64,000 nt of DNA, from contig NZ_CP163421.1 in assembly GCF_041429775.1 (NCBI RefSeq), forward strand, positions 2,133,001 to 2,197,000, written 5' to 3'. Under the pieces are notes generated by a model. It did not search any database. It was not told the DNA's origin and worked only from the letters and a program-made list of their open reading frames with translations. The DNA is from Glycocaulis abyssi. Lineage in GTDB: Bacteria; Pseudomonadota; Alphaproteobacteria; Caulobacterales; Maricaulaceae. Position 1 is the stretch's first letter. Each line of letters begins with the position of its first letter. This document shows positions 9,212 through 19,388 of the stretch, in pieces. Position numbers and translations under genes: made by a program.

Positions 9212-10455
9212 TGCGCGTCCCCCACAACTTCCAGCTTTTCGCCCGGTGTGAACCGGAACGGGATGACAGGCTGCTGGCGCTCTTCTGCAACCGCCTTGCC
9301 CGCAAGATAATCCGGACCAATGGCTAACCAGCCCGCCACCGTGGCAGGGTCGTGGCACGCCTGGACCGCCAGCATGATCCGCCGGCGCACCAGCTTTGCA
9401 GCAAACGTGGCAAGACTTGCACTATGGCGCGCGAAGGCTTCCGGAGCGGGCGCCTCCATCGAGAAAATGTCGATCCGGGAATCGTTGAACCGGTCGAGCC
9501 GGATGGTGCACGGATCAACCTCCACCATGATGCGCCGGGTGAGGGTGCGGGCTAGCCGGCACACCTCGGTCAGACTGCCCATCGGTGCGTCCATTTCCGC
9601 ACCGAGGATATGCAGCATCAGGGCGGAGCGTACCGTCTCGTCCAGCGCGTTGATCGCTGCCATATAGGGCAGGCGGTATTTGACCGTCACCAGCGTCTCG
9701 AAATGCACCGGGACGGCAAGGGCGCCGGGCGCGCTCTCGCCGGCCGCTTCCTGCCAAGCCCTGCCAGCGGCCATCAGTACCGCGCGGTCGAGCTCCATGC
9801 GCATCGCACCGCCCCCTTCGCTGGGCGAGAGGGCATGCCCGCGCACTAGCGGCCCATCTCCGCGCATACGCCCGACCGGGTGCACAAGACTAAGGGCCGC
9901 GAACCCCGTCGCCGAGGCCCAGACCGGCTCAAAGCATAGCTCGAACGGGGGCAGCCGCACCGGTTCGCGCGGCCGGGGAGGCGGTATGGGCTGAAGGGCC
10001 GCATCTGGATCGAGCGCCTCTTCCACATCAGCGGCTTCATAGGCTTGTGCAGCCGCGTCCAGCGGGTCGGACTGAATGCCGCCAAACAGATCAGACAGAG
10101 CGATATCGACGGTTTCGGCGTGCAGCTCCAGACCGGCAAGATAATCGGTGCCAAGGAAAAAGGCTTTCAGCTCGGTCTCGATACGCCGGGTGAAGGCTTC
10201 AGCCTCTTCCGCCCGCGACGGGCCGGGCAGCACGATAAACCCGTTGGCAGCGCGCAGGATAAGGTCGTCAGAGCCGATACGCTTGGAGATGAACTGCTCG
10301 CACGTATCGAAAATGCGCTCTTTCACGCGCGGCCACTTCTCTTTGTACTGCGCTTCGAGCACATCCAGATTGATGAGCTGGAGCTGGGTAGTCTCCAGCT
10401 GGGCGGCTTCCTTCAGCTTGGGGCGGAAGCTGGCCAGTGTTGAAAGTACTGACAT
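9208..10455 (-). CDS. degenerate GGDEF/EAL-like protein, partner of BLUF protein
   Basis: 415 residues from ATG 10455; an in-frame ATG at 10530 would add 25 residues. The N-terminal 125 residues resemble a GGDEF-type fold (segment GSDDLILRAANGFIVL, where the GGDEF loop is not conserved). After a proline-rich linker (about 165-185) the C-terminal half reads like an EAL-type domain (FELCFEPVWASATGFAAL) without the EAL catalytic motif. So any link to cyclic-di-GMP would be as a binder or scaffold, not an enzyme. The assignment is from visual similarity and is tentative. The stop overlaps the BLUF start, suggesting a light-input/effector pair. Confidence 0.5.
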   Translation of the reverse strand: MSVLSTLASFRPKLKEAAQLETTQLQLINLDVLEAQYKEKWPRVKERIFDTCEQFISKRIGSDDLILRAANGFIVLPGPSRAEEAEAFTRRIETELKAFFLGTDYLAGLELHAETVDIALSDLFGGIQSDPLDAAAQAYEAADVEEALDPDAALQPIPPPRPREPVRLPPFELCFEPVWASATGFAALSLVHPVGRMRGDGPLVRGHALSPSEGGGAMRMELDRAVLMAAGRAWQEAAGESAPGALAVPVHFETLVTVKYRLPYMAAINALDETVRSALMLHILGAEMDAPMGSLTEVCRLARTLTRRIMVEVDPCTIRLDRFNDSRIDIFSMEAPAPEAFARHSASLATFAAKLVRRRIMLAVQACHDPATVAGWLAIGPDYLAGKAVAEERQQPVIPFRFTPGEKLEVVGDAQ

Positions 10456-10497
10456 CACATCACTTGCGCGGAGCCGCGGGCTGTTCGCGCTCCTGAC

Positions 10498-10515
10498 GTG
10501 AATTAGAATATTCAC
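10498..10515. promoter_or_regulatory. inverted repeat in divergent intergenic region
   Basis: GTGAAT-(6)-ATTCAC is a perfect six-base inverted repeat 43 bases upstream of the minus-strand gene starting at 10455. It lies in the 344-base divergent gap (10456-10799) between that gene and sucA. The gap also holds an imperfect inverted repeat GCGAACG-CA-CGTTCGT near 10655-10670. Either could be an operator; nothing identifies the regulator. No ORF or RNA gene was recognised in the gap. Confidence 0.3.
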
Positions 10516-10799
10516 GGCGTGCAACTTCAAGCTTTATGCAAACAGATAGTTAACCGGGCGCTATGCTTTATACATTGTTCATAGGTGTGATGGCCCGGCA
10601 TAGTTGTACCTGCGCGGCGCACGGCGCCTCATTGCCATGCAGGAGAGCGCAATGCGAACGCACGTTCGTGCCTATTGCCGTTCGCAAGGGTGTTTTGCGC
10701 CCATTTGGGCTTCTCTTTTGCACCGGAGAGGCATAAGTGTCGATTATCTAGGCAAGCGCCGTGGTGGCGCTCACGATAAACCTGCCCTGAAGGGCCAAG

Positions 10800-13784
10800 A
10801 TGACCGACGCTCGCTCCTCGACCAACCAGACCTTCCTCGACACCTCCTTCCTGTTCGGCGCCAACGCCATCTATCTGGAAGACATGGCCGCGCGCTATGC
10901 GGCTGATCCGGCCTCGGTTCCGGCCAGCTGGCGCAAATTCTTCGATGCTGTCGGCGATGAGGCGGCAAACGCCACACAGGCCGCCAAGGGGCCGGCCTGG
11001 AAGCGCAAGGGCTGGCCGCGAAAAGCCAATGGCGAAATGGTCCAGGCGCTGGGCGATATCGAGAGCGTGGTGCCAAGCCTGCCGGAAAAGGTCGCGGCGC
11101 GCATGGGCGAGGCGGCCTCGCCAGCCGATGTGCATTCAGCCGTCAAGGACAGTATTTCGGCGATCATGCTGATCCGCGCTTTCCGCATGCGCGGGCATCT
11201 GGCGGCTGATCTCGATCCGCTGAAGCTGGGCGGGCGTGAACCCCAGCCCGAACTGGATCCGGAAAGCTACGGGTTTGGCGAGGCTGATCTCGACCGCGAG
11301 ATCTTCATCAATGGCTATCTCGGCCTTGAGACCGCCACCATCCGCCAGATCCTCGACATCCTCAAACGCACCTATTGCGGCACGTTCGGCGTGGAGTTCA
11401 TGCATATCTCCAACCCGGAGGAGAAAGCCTGGCTGCAGGAGCGTATCGAGGGACCGGACAAGGAAATCGCGTTCTCCAAGAACGGCAAGCAGGCGATTTT
11501 GCGCAAGCTGGTCGAGACCGAGGCGTTCGAGCGCTTCCTGCACAAGCGCTATCCCGGCACCAAGCGCTTCGGCATTGATGGCGGCGAGTCCATGGTCCCG
11601 GCGCTGGAACAGATCATCAAGCGCGGCGGCGCCATGGGGGTGAGCGACATCATTGTCGGCATGCCCCACCGCGGGCGCCTTAACGTGCTGGCCGCCGTGA
11701 TGGGCAAGCCCTACCACGTGATCTTCCACGAGTTTCAGGGCGGCTCGACCATTGGCGAAGACGAGTTCTCCTCTGGCGATGTGAAATACCATCTGGGTTC
11801 GTCATCGACGCGTGAGTTCGATGGCAACACGGTCAATCTCTCGCTGACCGCCAACCCCTCCCACCTAGAAGCGGTGGATCCGGTCGTCCTGGGCAAGGCC
11901 CGCGCCAAGATGAGCAAATACCAGGTGCAGACGGGCGAACCGTCGAGCCACAAGGTCCTGCCGCTTCTGCTGCACGGCGATGCCGCCTTTGCCGGACAGG
12001 GCATCGTGGCCGAATGCTTTGGCCTGTCCGGCCTGCGCGGACACCGCACAGGCGGGGCGGTCCATTTCATCGTCAACAACCAGATCGGCTTCACCACCGA
12101 TCCGCGCGACAGCCGCTCCTCGCCCTACCCGTCTGACGTGGCGCTGATGGTGCAGGCACCGATTTTCCACGTGAATGGCGACGACCCCGAAGCGGTGGTG
12201 TTCGCGGCGAAAGTGGCAGCCGAGTACCGGCAGACCTTTGGCAAGGATGTCGTCATCGACATGTTCTGCTATCGCCGCTTTGGCCACAATGAGGGCGATG
12301 ACCCGTCCTTCACCCAGCCGCAAATGTACAAGGCGATCGCCGGTCATCCCACCACCCGCGAGCTCTACACAAGCCGCCTGACCGAAGAGGGCGTGGTGAC
12401 CGCGGAGGAGGTCGATGGCTGGGTAGCCGAGCTGGAAGCCTTCCTCGATGACGAGTTCGAGCTGGGCAAATCCTACAAGGCCAACAAGGCCGACTGGCTG
12501 GACGGCGTCTGGTCCGGCCTTGGCCTGCCCGACGAGGACGACCGGCGCGGCCAGACGGCTGTCGATATCGACACGCTAAAAGCGGTCGGGACAGCGATGA
12601 CGCGCATCCCGGACGGCTACAACATCCACAAGACCCTCAACCGCGTCATCAATGGCCGGCGCGAGGCAATTGAAAAAGGCGAAGGCATTGACTGGGCCAC
12701 GGCCGAACATCTCGCCTTCGGTACGCTTCTCATTGAGGGCTTCCCGGTGCGCCTTTCGGGGCAGGATTGCGGACGCGGCACCTTCTCCCAGCGCCACTCC
12801 CATCTGATCGATCAGGAAACGCAGGAGCGCCATACCTTCCTCAACCATCTGAGCGAGGATCAGGCGCGCTATGAAGTGATCGATTCCATGCTGTCGGAAG
12901 AAGCCGTGCTCGGCTTCGAATACGGCTATTCGCTGTCCGCGCCGAACACACTCGTCATGTGGGAAGCCCAGTTTGGTGATTTCACCAATGGCGCGCAGGT
13001 CATCATCGACCAGTTCATTTCATCATCCGAGCGCAAATGGCTGCGCATGTCCGGCCTCGTCATGCTTCTGCCGCACGGCTATGAGGGTCAGGGACCCGAA
13101 CACTCCTCGGCCCGGCTGGAGCGCTTCCTGCAGCAATGCGCCGAAGACAATATGCAGGTCGCCAACTGCTCCACGCCTGCCAACTATTTCCATATCCTGC
13201 GCCGCCAGATCCACCGCGGCTTCCGCAAGCCGCTGGTGATAATGACGCCCAAATCCCTGCTGCGTCACAAGCGCTGCGTGTCCGATCTCACCGAGTTCGG
13301 TCCCGGCTCCTCCTTCCACCGCGTCCTGTGGGATGATGGCGATCAGAGCGTGCGCAAGGACCGCGGCGAGTTCGCCGCCCCGCGCGCCAAACCGCTGGCC
13401 GCCGACAAGGATATCCGCCGCGTCGTGCTGTGCTCAGGCAAGGTCTATTACGATCTGCTCGAAGCGCGCGAGAACAAGGGGCTGAACGATGTCTATCTGC
13501 TCCGTGTCGAGCAGTTCTACCCCTTCCCGGCGAAATCCATCATCGACGAGCTCAAACGCTTCCCCGATGCCGACATTGTCTGGTGCCAGGAGGAGCCGAA
13601 AAACATGGGCGGCTGGACCTTCGTGGAACCCTATCTGGAGTTCTGCCTTGAAAAGGTGGGCGGCAAATCGAAACGCCCGCGCTATGTGGGCCGTTCCCCT
13701 TCCGCCTCCACCGCCACCGGGCTGCTCTCGCGCCACCAGGCCCAGCAGCAGGCCCTGGTGGACGAAGCCCTTGCCAAAGACTGA
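10800..13784 (+). CDS. sucA: 2-oxoglutarate dehydrogenase E1 component
   Basis: 994 residues, the normal length. The N-terminal segment with FLFGANAIYLEDMAARY is the family's E2-binding region. A thiamine-diphosphate domain follows (GMPHRGRLNVLAAVMGKP near residue 285; HGDAAFAGQG near 393; FCYRRFGHNEGDDPSFTQP near 487). The C-terminal transketolase-like domain has HGYEGQGPEHSSARLERFLQ near 759. E1o decarboxylates 2-oxoglutarate and transfers the succinyl group to the SucB lipoyl arm. It lies 33 bases upstream of sucB, in one operon with sucB and probably lpd. Confidence 0.98.
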   Translation: MTDARSSTNQTFLDTSFLFGANAIYLEDMAARYAADPASVPASWRKFFDAVGDEAANATQAAKGPAWKRKGWPRKANGEMVQALGDIESVVPSLPEKVAARMGEAASPADVHSAVKDSISAIMLIRAFRMRGHLAADLDPLKLGGREPQPELDPESYGFGEADLDREIFINGYLGLETATIRQILDILKRTYCGTFGVEFMHISNPEEKAWLQERIEGPDKEIAFSKNGKQAILRKLVETEAFERFLHKRYPGTKRFGIDGGESMVPALEQIIKRGGAMGVSDIIVGMPHRGRLNVLAAVMGKPYHVIFHEFQGGSTIGEDEFSSGDVKYHLGSSSTREFDGNTVNLSLTANPSHLEAVDPVVLGKARAKMSKYQVQTGEPSSHKVLPLLLHGDAAFAGQGIVAECFGLSGLRGHRTGGAVHFIVNNQIGFTTDPRDSRSSPYPSDVALMVQAPIFHVNGDDPEAVVFAAKVAAEYRQTFGKDVVIDMFCYRRFGHNEGDDPSFTQPQMYKAIAGHPTTRELYTSRLTEEGVVTAEEVDGWVAELEAFLDDEFELGKSYKANKADWLDGVWSGLGLPDEDDRRGQTAVDIDTLKAVGTAMTRIPDGYNIHKTLNRVINGRREAIEKGEGIDWATAEHLAFGTLLIEGFPVRLSGQDCGRGTFSQRHSHLIDQETQERHTFLNHLSEDQARYEVIDSMLSEEAVLGFEYGYSLSAPNTLVMWEAQFGDFTNGAQVIIDQFISSSERKWLRMSGLVMLLPHGYEGQGPEHSSARLERFLQQCAEDNMQVANCSTPANYFHILRRQIHRGFRKPLVIMTPKSLLRHKRCVSDLTEFGPGSSFHRVLWDDGDQSVRKDRGEFAAPRAKPLAADKDIRRVVLCSGKVYYDLLEARENKGLNDVYLLRVEQFYPFPAKSIIDELKRFPDADIVWCQEEPKNMGGWTFVEPYLEFCLEKVGGKSKRPRYVGRSPSASTATGLLSRHQAQQQALVDEALAKD

Positions 13785-13817
13785 CCCCCTCTCACACCCG
13801 ATCTGGATGACCCCGTT

Positions 13818-15368
13818 ATGAGCGCAATTACCGTCCCCACCCTTGGCGAATCCGTATCCGAAGCAACGGTTGGAAGCTGGCTGGTCAAGGAAGGTCAGTC
13901 CGTGAAGAAGGACGACATCCTTGTCGAGCTGGAAACCGACAAGGTGTCGGTCGAGGTCCGGGCCGAGGAAGATGGCGTCATCACCGCCATAAGCGCCAAG
14001 GAAGGCGATACGGTCGAGATTGGCGCCGCGCTGGCCGAGTTCGAGGCCGGCAGCTCTGGCGGAAAATCTGCCGAACCGAAAAAGGCCGATAAAAAGGACG
14101 AGGCGCCAAAGTCCGAGGCCAAGGCTGACAGCAAGGACAGCAAGTCGTCAGGCAAGGGTGAGAGCAGCAAGGGCGGCGATCTGACCGAGGCCAAGGTGCC
14201 GGTCATGGGCGAGAGCGTTGCCGAAGGCACGGTCGGCAACTGGCTGGTGAAAGTCGGCGATAGCGTCAGCGTCGATCAGCCGCTGATGGAAATCGAGACC
14301 GACAAGGTGGCGGTCGAAGTCCCCTCGCCTGTCGCGGGCGTGCTGGAAGAAGCCCTCGTCAAGGAAGGCGATAGCGTGGAGCCGGGCCAGGTCGTGGCAA
14401 AAATCCGCGAAGGCGCGTCTGGCGGCGCGGCAAAACCGGACAGCAAGGCCGAAGCCCCCAAGGCTGAGAGCAAGTCGTCAGGCGATGTGAAGGCGATGCC
14501 GTCTGCCCAGCGCGTGGCCGCCGAGAACAAGGTCGATCTGTCGGCGATTGAAGGCACGGGCCGCGATGGCCGCGTGACCAAGGGCGATGCGCTAAAAGCC
14601 GTCGAGCAGGGCGCGCGCGCGCCCGAACCCGCTGCCGTGGCCCAGCAATCGGCCCCGCGCCAAACCGGAGAGCGCGAAGAGCGCGTGAAAATGACCCGGC
14701 TGCGCCAGACCATCGCGCGCCGCCTGAAGGAAGCGCAGAACTCTGCCGCCATGCTGACCACGTATAACGAGGCAGACATGAGCGCGATAATGGCGCTGCG
14801 CAAGGAAATCCAGGACGATTTCACCGCAAAACACGGCGTCAAGCTCGGCTTTATGAGCTTCTTCGTGAAGGCGTGTGTGGCCGCGCTGCAGGACATCCCG
14901 GCGGTGAATGCCGAGATCGACGGCACCGACATCATCTACAAGAATTACTACGATATCGGCGTGGCCGTCGGCACCGATCGCGGCCTTGTCGTGCCGGTGG
15001 TGCGCGATTGCGACGAGAAATCCCTGGCCGGTATCGAGAAGGGCATTATGGACCTTGGCAAGCGCGCCCGCGATGGCCAGCTCGGCCTTGAGGACATGCA
15101 AGGCGCGACCTTCACCATCTCCAATGGCGGGGTCTATGGCTCGCTGATGAGCTCGCCCATCCTCAACGCGCCCCAGTCCGGCATTCTGGGCATGCACAAG
15201 ATCCAGGAACGCCCCGTGGCCATCAATGGCCAGGTCGTGATCCGCCCGATGATGTATCTGGCGCTCTCCTATGACCACCGCATCGTGGACGGCAAGGAAG
15301 CCGTCACCTTCCTGGTGCGCGTGAAGGAGAGCCTGGAAAAACCCGAACGCCTGCTGCTGGATATCTAA
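13818..15368 (+). CDS. sucB: 2-oxoglutarate dehydrogenase E2 component (dihydrolipoyllysine succinyltransferase), two lipoyl domains
   Basis: 516 residues, longer than the roughly 400-residue E2o of E. coli because two lipoyl domains are present. The lipoylated lysines are K42 (ETDKVSVEV) and K163 (ETDKVAVEV), separated by a Lys/Ser/Asp/Glu-rich linker (about 79-122). A second linker leads to a peripheral-subunit-binding domain ([21 protein letters not shown], about 227-248). The catalytic domain ends with [13 protein letters not shown], holding the active-site His and Asp. It transfers succinyl groups to CoA. The stop overlaps the convergent gene at 15365 by four bases. Confidence 0.96.
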   Translation: MSAITVPTLGESVSEATVGSWLVKEGQSVKKDDILVELETDKVSVEVRAEEDGVITAISAKEGDTVEIGAALAEFEAGSSGGKSAEPKKADKKDEAPKSEAKADSKDSKSSGKGESSKGGDLTEAKVPVMGESVAEGTVGNWLVKVGDSVSVDQPLMEIETDKVAVEVPSPVAGVLEEALVKEGDSVEPGQVVAKIREGASGGAAKPDSKAEAPKAESKSSGDVKAMPSAQRVAAENKVDLSAIEGTGRDGRVTKGDALKAVEQGARAPEPAAVAQQSAPRQTGEREERVKMTRLRQTIARRLKEAQNSAAMLTTYNEADMSAIMALRKEIQDDFTAKHGVKLGFMSFFVKACVAALQDIPAVNAEIDGTDIIYKNYYDIGVAVGTDRGLVVPVVRDCDEKSLAGIEKGIMDLGKRARDGQLGLEDMQGATFTISNGGVYGSLMSSPILNAPQSGILGMHKIQERPVAINGQVVIRPMMYLALSYDHRIVDGKEAVTFLVRVKESLEKPERLLLDI

Positions 15369-15937
15369 CGCAGCGGAGGCACCAGCCCCAGCGCCCGCCA
15401 GAAAAACGCTATCGACAGCCCTGTTACCATCAGGGCTGTCACCATGGCATCATCGCCAAGGCGTATGATGAGGGCGGCAAGGCCGAGCCCGGCAATGACC
15501 GCGATCAGCCCCCGGATAATATCGCCTTGCGAACGTGTAGCTTTGGCGATGAACAAAGCCGTTATGACAGCAAGGCCGATCAGTGCGCCCGGCGGCAGAT
15601 CTGCGCCATTGGCGCCCAGCGTCACCATCAGGCTGAGGCCGTAAAATCCGGCCAGACCGGCGCTTAGCGCCACCAGCGTCCAGCGGACCCCGGCCATGGC
15701 CCACAATGCGGCACGGTGGCGCGGGCGGTTATGGTCGGAGACAAAGAGCCGCCCCGAAAGCCGGGCATTGGCCGTGCCGCGCTTGCGGTCTTCAGGGTGA
15801 TGAAGCACCTCGAACAAGGCCGCAGCCGCGAGGCCGGACACCAGCGATACCAGAAACGTTTCCAAGCTGTCCTGTCCCTTTAGCCCGCTAAGAGCCCCCC
15901 GCTCAGGGATCAAAAGCCAGACCGGCGCGCGGATCAA
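15365..15937 (-). CDS. hypothetical membrane protein between sucB and lpd
   Basis: Up to 190 residues from ATG 15937. A shorter start (TTG near 15865, after AAGGGACAGGACAGC) is equally plausible. About five hydrophobic segments; the first is followed by a basic-acidic loop with [12 protein letters not shown]. It is on the strand opposite to the suc operon and overlaps the sucB stop. No family recognised. The uninterrupted frame and hydrophobic pattern support it being a gene. Confidence 0.55.
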   Translation of the reverse strand: MIRAPVWLLIPERGALSGLKGQDSLETFLVSLVSGLAAAALFEVLHHPEDRKRGTANARLSGRLFVSDHNRPRHRAALWAMAGVRWTLVALSAGLAGFYGLSLMVTLGANGADLPPGALIGLAVITALFIAKATRSQGDIIRGLIAVIAGLGLAALIIRLGDDAMVTALMVTGLSIAFFWRALGLVPPLR

Positions 15938-16084
15938 GCCCTGATGCTGGGCGTGAAGGCATGCGAGGCGGCATGACAGGCATGCAGGCAGATGCGATTG
16001 ACGCGCCGCGCTGCTTGGCTAGGTTGCGAAATGACAGGCCCGGACCCCCTCCCCCTTCCTGTTTGCCGGGCCGGAGGACATCGC

Positions 16085-17488
16085 ATGGCTGACACGTATG
16101 ACGTTGTAATCATTGGCGGCGGACCCGGTGGCTATAATTGCGCGATCCGCGCGGGGCAGCTGGGCCTGAAGACCGCCATTATCGAGATGCGCAAGACGCT
16201 CGGCGGCACCTGCCTGAATGTCGGCTGCATCCCCTCCAAGGCGCTGCTGCATGCCTCCGAGCTTTACGAGATGGCCAATAGCGAGTTTGCCGGCATGGGC
16301 ATCGGCACCGGCAAGATCACGCTCAATCTGGAAAAGATGATGGAGCAGAAGGCCGACGCCGTGACGGGCCTGACCAAGGGCGTCGCCGGCCTGATGAAGA
16401 AGAACAAGGTCGATCATTTCCACGGCAAGGGCCGCATTGCCGGCAAGGGCAAGGTTGTTGTCGCGCTGGAAGACGGCTCGGAAAAGACGCTGGAGACAAA
16501 GAACATTGTCATCGCGACGGGTTCAGAAGTAACCCCGCTGCCGGGCGTGGAGATCGATGAAAAGCAGATCGTCTCCTCCACCGGCGCGCTGGAGCTGGAG
16601 AGCGTTCCGGAGAAGCTGATCCTCATCGGCGCGGGCGTGATCGGGCTGGAGCTCGGCTCTGTCTGGCGCCGTCTGGGATCGCAAGTGACAGTGGTGGAGT
16701 ATCTCGACCGCGTCCTGCCGACCATGGATGGCGAGATTTCCAAGCAGGCCAAGCGCCTGTTTGAAAAGCAGGGCATGATCTTCAAGCTGTCGCGCAAGGT
16801 GACCGGCGTGGAGAAAGACGGCAAGGCGCTCAAAGTAACGACCGAGGCCGCCAGCGGCGGCGAGGAAGAGGTGCTGGACGCCGATGTGGTGCTGGTCTGC
16901 ATCGGGCGTCGTCCTTATACGGATGGTCTGGGCCTGGAGACGGTTGGCATCGAGCCCGACAAGCGCGGCTTCATCCCCAACGAGCACTTCAAGACCTCGG
17001 CAGATGGCGTCTGGGTGATCGGCGACACCACGCACGGGCCGATGCTGGCCCACAAGGCCGAGGATGACGGCACGGCCTGCGCCGAGCTGATTGCGGGCAA
17101 GGCGGGTCATGTGAACTATCTGGCCACGCCCAGTGTCGTCTATACGCGCCCCGAGATCGCCAGTGTCGGCTATACCGAGGAGCAATTGAAGGAGATGGGC
17201 CGGGAGTACAAAACCGGTAAATTCCCCTTCATGGCCAATAGCCGCGCACGCACCAATCACGATACGGACGGTTTTGTGAAAATCCTCGCCGATGCAAAGA
17301 CCGATGAAATCCTCGGCGGCCACATCATGGGCCCGCATGCAGGCGAGATGATCGGCGAGATCGCGCTGGCCATGGAGTTCCGCGCGGCATCCGAAGATAT
17401 TGCCCGCACCAGCCACGCCCACCCCACCCTGTCCGAGGCCATCCGCCAGGCAGCAATGGGGGTGGAGGGCTGGACCATGCAAATGTAG
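16085..17488 (+). CDS. lpd: dihydrolipoyl dehydrogenase (E3)
   Basis: 467 residues from ATG 16085, with GGAGGA at 16073-16078. FAD-binding [17 protein letters not shown] starts at residue 11. The redox disulfide is C43/C48 in [13 protein letters not shown], and the NAD-binding [13 protein letters not shown] lies near 185. The C-terminal HAHPTLSEA holds the catalytic His-Glu pair. It reoxidises dihydrolipoyl groups of the 2-oxoglutarate dehydrogenase complex, and possibly of other lipoyl enzymes. The minus-strand gene between sucB and lpd means lpd may need its own promoter within 15938-16084. Confidence 0.97.
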   Translation: MADTYDVVIIGGGPGGYNCAIRAGQLGLKTAIIEMRKTLGGTCLNVGCIPSKALLHASELYEMANSEFAGMGIGTGKITLNLEKMMEQKADAVTGLTKGVAGLMKKNKVDHFHGKGRIAGKGKVVVALEDGSEKTLETKNIVIATGSEVTPLPGVEIDEKQIVSSTGALELESVPEKLILIGAGVIGLELGSVWRRLGSQVTVVEYLDRVLPTMDGEISKQAKRLFEKQGMIFKLSRKVTGVEKDGKALKVTTEAASGGEEEVLDADVVLVCIGRRPYTDGLGLETVGIEPDKRGFIPNEHFKTSADGVWVIGDTTHGPMLAHKAEDDGTACAELIAGKAGHVNYLATPSVVYTRPEIASVGYTEEQLKEMGREYKTGKFPFMANSRARTNHDTDGFVKILADAKTDEILGGHIMGPHAGEMIGEIALAMEFRAASEDIARTSHAHPTLSEAIRQAAMGVEGWTMQM

Positions 17489-17527
17489 ACTGGCTCACGG
17501 CATCCCATATTCCCGGCAGGCGGCACC

Positions 17528-18097
17528 ATGATAGCGGACGAAACTGTTTCAGCAGGACCGATGTGGGCCACACCCCGCCTGCGCCTGGTTGCGCTGGACG
17601 CCGATCTGGCACGCCTGCAGGTCGAGGATCGCAAGGGGTTTTTCGGTGCGCTGAACGTTTCGCCAGAAGCCAGCTGGCCGCCGGAGCTGAACAATACCGA
17701 AAGCATGGCTCATACGCGCGCCAGCCTGGATGCCCGGCCGGACGAAACAGGCTGGCATAGCTGGGTTTTCATCATGCGCTGGGCCGATGACGCGCCGGGC
17801 CGTCTGGTCGGAAATGGCGGGTTTTACGGCCCGCCCGACAAGGGGGGTGTTGTCGAAATCGGTTATTCCATGCTGCCAAGCTTCCGCGAGCAGGGCCTGG
17901 CCACTGAAGCGGTCCAGGGCCTTGCAGGCTGGGCGTTCAGCCAGCCCGGCGTGACAGAAATCCGCGCGCGTACAATGGAGTCGGGCACCGCCTCCCGCCG
18001 GGTGCTGGAAAAAAGCGGGTTTGTGGAGACCGGCGCGGAGAATGACCCCGATACCGGCCCGTTGGCCATCTACACGCTGGCCCCGAAAGCCGGATGA
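17528..18097 (+). CDS. GNAT family N-acetyltransferase (RimJ/RimL-like)
   Basis: 189 residues. ATPRLRLVALDADLARL at the N-terminus and the acetyl-CoA loop region EIGYSMLPSFREQGLATEA (R/Q-x-x-G/A motif) around residue 115-133 mark an acetyltransferase of the Acetyltransf_3 type. The segment TASRRVLEKSGF near 157 is the usual last helix. Substrate unknown. The stop overlaps the sirtuin start (ATGA), so an acyltransferase and a deacylase are translationally coupled. Confidence 0.85.
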   Translation: MIADETVSAGPMWATPRLRLVALDADLARLQVEDRKGFFGALNVSPEASWPPELNNTESMAHTRASLDARPDETGWHSWVFIMRWADDAPGRLVGNGGFYGPPDKGGVVEIGYSMLPSFREQGLATEAVQGLAGWAFSQPGVTEIRARTMESGTASRRVLEKSGFVETGAENDPDTGPLAIYTLAPKAG

Positions 18098-18807
18098 GCG
18101 CGCGTGAAGTCCGCAATATCGTCATCCTGACCGGGGCCGGCATCAGCGCCGAATCCGGTCTTGGCACGTTTCGCGACAAGGGCGGCATCTGGGAAAAGTT
18201 CGACTGGCAGAAACTGGCCACACCCGAAGCCTTCGCCGCCGATCCCCATAGCGTTCACGCCTTCTACAATGCGCGGCGGGAAAATCTGATCGCCGCCCAG
18301 CCCAACGCCGCTCACCGCGCGCTGGCCGCGCTGGAGCTCCTCTGGCAGGCAGAAGAGCGCGGGCGATTCCTGCTCGTCACCCAGAATATTGATGATCTGC
18401 ATGCGCGCGGCGGCTCGAACGAAGTGCTGCACATGCATGGCGAGCTGCTGAAAAGCCGCTGCAACCATTGCGGCCATCTGTTCGAACATGAGCACGCCAT
18501 CACGCCCGATACGCCCTGCCCGTCCTGTGGACAGTCCGGCGGGCTGCGCCCCCATGTGGTCTGGTTCGGCGAGATGCCGCTGGGGCTCGATACGATCTAT
18601 GAGGCGCTTGGGGCGTGCGATCTCTTCGCCGCTATCGGCACGTCCGGCACGGTCTATCCGGCAGCCGGCTTTGTGACCGAAGCCAAAGCCGCCGGCGCGT
18701 GGACGGTGGAGCTGTCGCTGGAGCCGGGGGAAATCAGCACGCTGTTTGACGAGCGCCATTACGGCCCGGCGACGAAGCTTGTGCCGGAGTGGACCACCAA
18801 CCTATAG
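18094..18807 (+). CDS. cobB: NAD-dependent protein deacylase (sirtuin, class III type)
   Basis: 237 residues. GAGISAESGLGTFRDKGG (residues 11-28) binds NAD; QNIDDLHARGG and HMHGEL carry the catalytic His (about residue 113). A Cys4 zinc site is visible (C-x2-C at RCNHCGH and C-x2-C at PCPSCGQ), followed by RPHVVWFGEMP. It removes acyl groups from lysines using NAD. In the class III family a Tyr/Arg pair gives desuccinylase activity; that was not resolved here. Coupled to the GNAT gene upstream and followed directly by an AT-rich insert. Confidence 0.93.
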   Translation: MSAREVRNIVILTGAGISAESGLGTFRDKGGIWEKFDWQKLATPEAFAADPHSVHAFYNARRENLIAAQPNAAHRALAALELLWQAEERGRFLLVTQNIDDLHARGGSNEVLHMHGELLKSRCNHCGHLFEHEHAITPDTPCPSCGQSGGLRPHVVWFGEMPLGLDTIYEALGACDLFAAIGTSGTVYPAAGFVTEAKAAGAWTVELSLEPGEISTLFDERHYGPATKLVPEWTTNL

Positions 18808-19388
18808 TGATACTAGGCAAGAGTGCACTGGGGCGGAAATTGTCTATCGATATCAGCAGGGTTTCTAAGCAAGTTTACACAACGTTTGCCGGTATCGGCT
18901 TAGCGTTTCATCGTTTGGCTGTAATTGTGGCGGTTGTAGGTGGCTTTGGAATTGTGCTCTGGCCGTCAAATGTTTCGAACTGGGAGCGCGCTTTCATCGT
19001 TATTCTGGTTATTGCCATTATACTTGTTGACGCTTGCTGGAACATCGCTGGAAAAGCTGTTGAATATCAACTGAGAAATCCAAGAATTTTAAAAATAAAT
19101 AGAAGCTCAAATTCAGATTTAACAATAGTTTCTGAATCCAGTGATTTTTACACACCTGGGTGTATAGCTACTTTAATTTATAAATCGGATGATTTGGAGC
19201 AACCTATTGCGCTATGTACGCTGGAGCACATCAATTCAGCTCGTCTTTTTCAGTTTAAGGTTCTTTTTGTCGGAAAGGACCACCAAGACGTGCTTACAAG
19301 AATATTGTCCGACCCCGCTAATATGATGAGCGCGCTGTCGTTACAACCGATGACATCTCATATCCTTTTGGAGGAACATTATGCCTAG
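18807..19388 (+). CDS. unrecognised two-helix membrane protein, AT-rich cassette gene 1
   Basis: 193 residues if it starts at GTG 18807, which overlaps the sirtuin stop (TAGTG); GTG 18789 or TTG 18840 are alternatives. Two adjacent hydrophobic segments lie near residues 30-52 and 57-77, followed by about 115 soluble residues, mixed alpha/beta in appearance. Base composition shifts sharply to AT-rich here, unlike the sirtuin gene. Its stop overlaps the start of the next ORF. No family recognised; the layout recalls membrane-anchored accessory proteins of mobile DNA, which is only an inference. Confidence 0.65.
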   Translation: MILGKSALGRKLSIDISRVSKQVYTTFAGIGLAFHRLAVIVAVVGGFGIVLWPSNVSNWERAFIVILVIAIILVDACWNIAGKAVEYQLRNPRILKINRSSNSDLTIVSESSDFYTPGCIATLIYKSDDLEQPIALCTLEHINSARLFQFKVLFVGKDHQDVLTRILSDPANMMSALSLQPMTSHILLEEHYA

